From assembly GCA_023665325.1 (NCBI GenBank), contig JAMPED010000039.1, positions 1-12,955 on the forward strand: a DNA stretch of 12,955 bases, written 5' to 3'. Positions 12,901 to 12,955 of the stretch are shown piece after piece (position 1 is the first letter of the stretch; every line of letters starts with the position of its first letter). The position numbers and the translations under genes were made by a program. Origin of the DNA: Acetobacter sp. (GTDB lineage: Bacteria > Pseudomonadota > Alphaproteobacteria > RF32 > CAG-239). The notes under the pieces were generated by a model that had not been told where the DNA came from, searched no databases, and saw nothing but the letters and a program-made list of their open reading frames with translations.

Positions 12901-12952
12901 TGTCATCCCTCTCAGGGTGCCCAACTCCGGCACCCTGAGTCAAGGGATCTCC
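12901..12952 (+). repeat. Family A palindromic repeat, long-stem copy
   Basis: Near-identical to 1-52 with an 11-bp inner stem (CTCAGGGTGCC with its complement). Only two loop bases differ. Confidence 0.92.
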
Positions 12953-12955
12953 CCC

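Overview
The window comes from a Gram-negative bacterium, shown by a complete lpxA gene for the first step of lipid A synthesis. The style is AT-leaning chromosomal DNA littered with short palindromic repeats, some of them inside genes. This resembles small-genome or gut-associated Alphaproteobacteria, but that lineage guess rests on general impression and not on a marker gene.

Layout. At 1-1124 there is a repeat copy, a small HTH protein on the minus strand whose leader carries a terminator plus a competing stem, and then about 500 bp packed with repeats. At 1041-5037 the plus strand carries lpxA with its own promoter and terminator, then three tightly coupled genes: two paralogous membrane-anchored RgpF-like proteins and an acyltransferase-3 family membrane protein. 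Together these suggest decoration of a surface glycan or lipopolysaccharide. At 5038-7315 lies an AT-rich accessory patch: the tail of a lost gene, a four-helix membrane protein with the layout of an orphan immunity protein, a structured noncoding stretch, and an unrecognised 310-residue protein with its own promoter. At 7318-7853 the minus strand has a CAT-anticodon tRNA and a candidate structured RNA of about 280 nt, each with its own promoter. The stretch 7860-8460 is another repeat cluster. At 8458-12768 two minus-strand genes follow: a four-helix membrane protein with a large extracytoplasmic part and a perfect consensus promoter, and a long U32-family protein (RlhA/YdcP-like, rRNA modification). 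Repeats return at 12827-12952.

The most striking feature is the repeat biology. One hairpin family (family A) occurs nine times. Its outer stem (ATCCCT/AGGGAT) and 3' bulge (TCA) are constant, while the inner stem sequence changes with compensating changes on both sides. Copies of this and other families lie in frame inside two genes. The U32 gene carries four repeat-derived segments, including a 151-bp element with inverted-repeat ends, placed directly after its conserved cysteine motif. The acyltransferase begins with five 33-bp tandem units that share the 5' end of family A and run into a full family A copy. This recalls the Rickettsia palindromic elements that insert into genes without breaking the frame.
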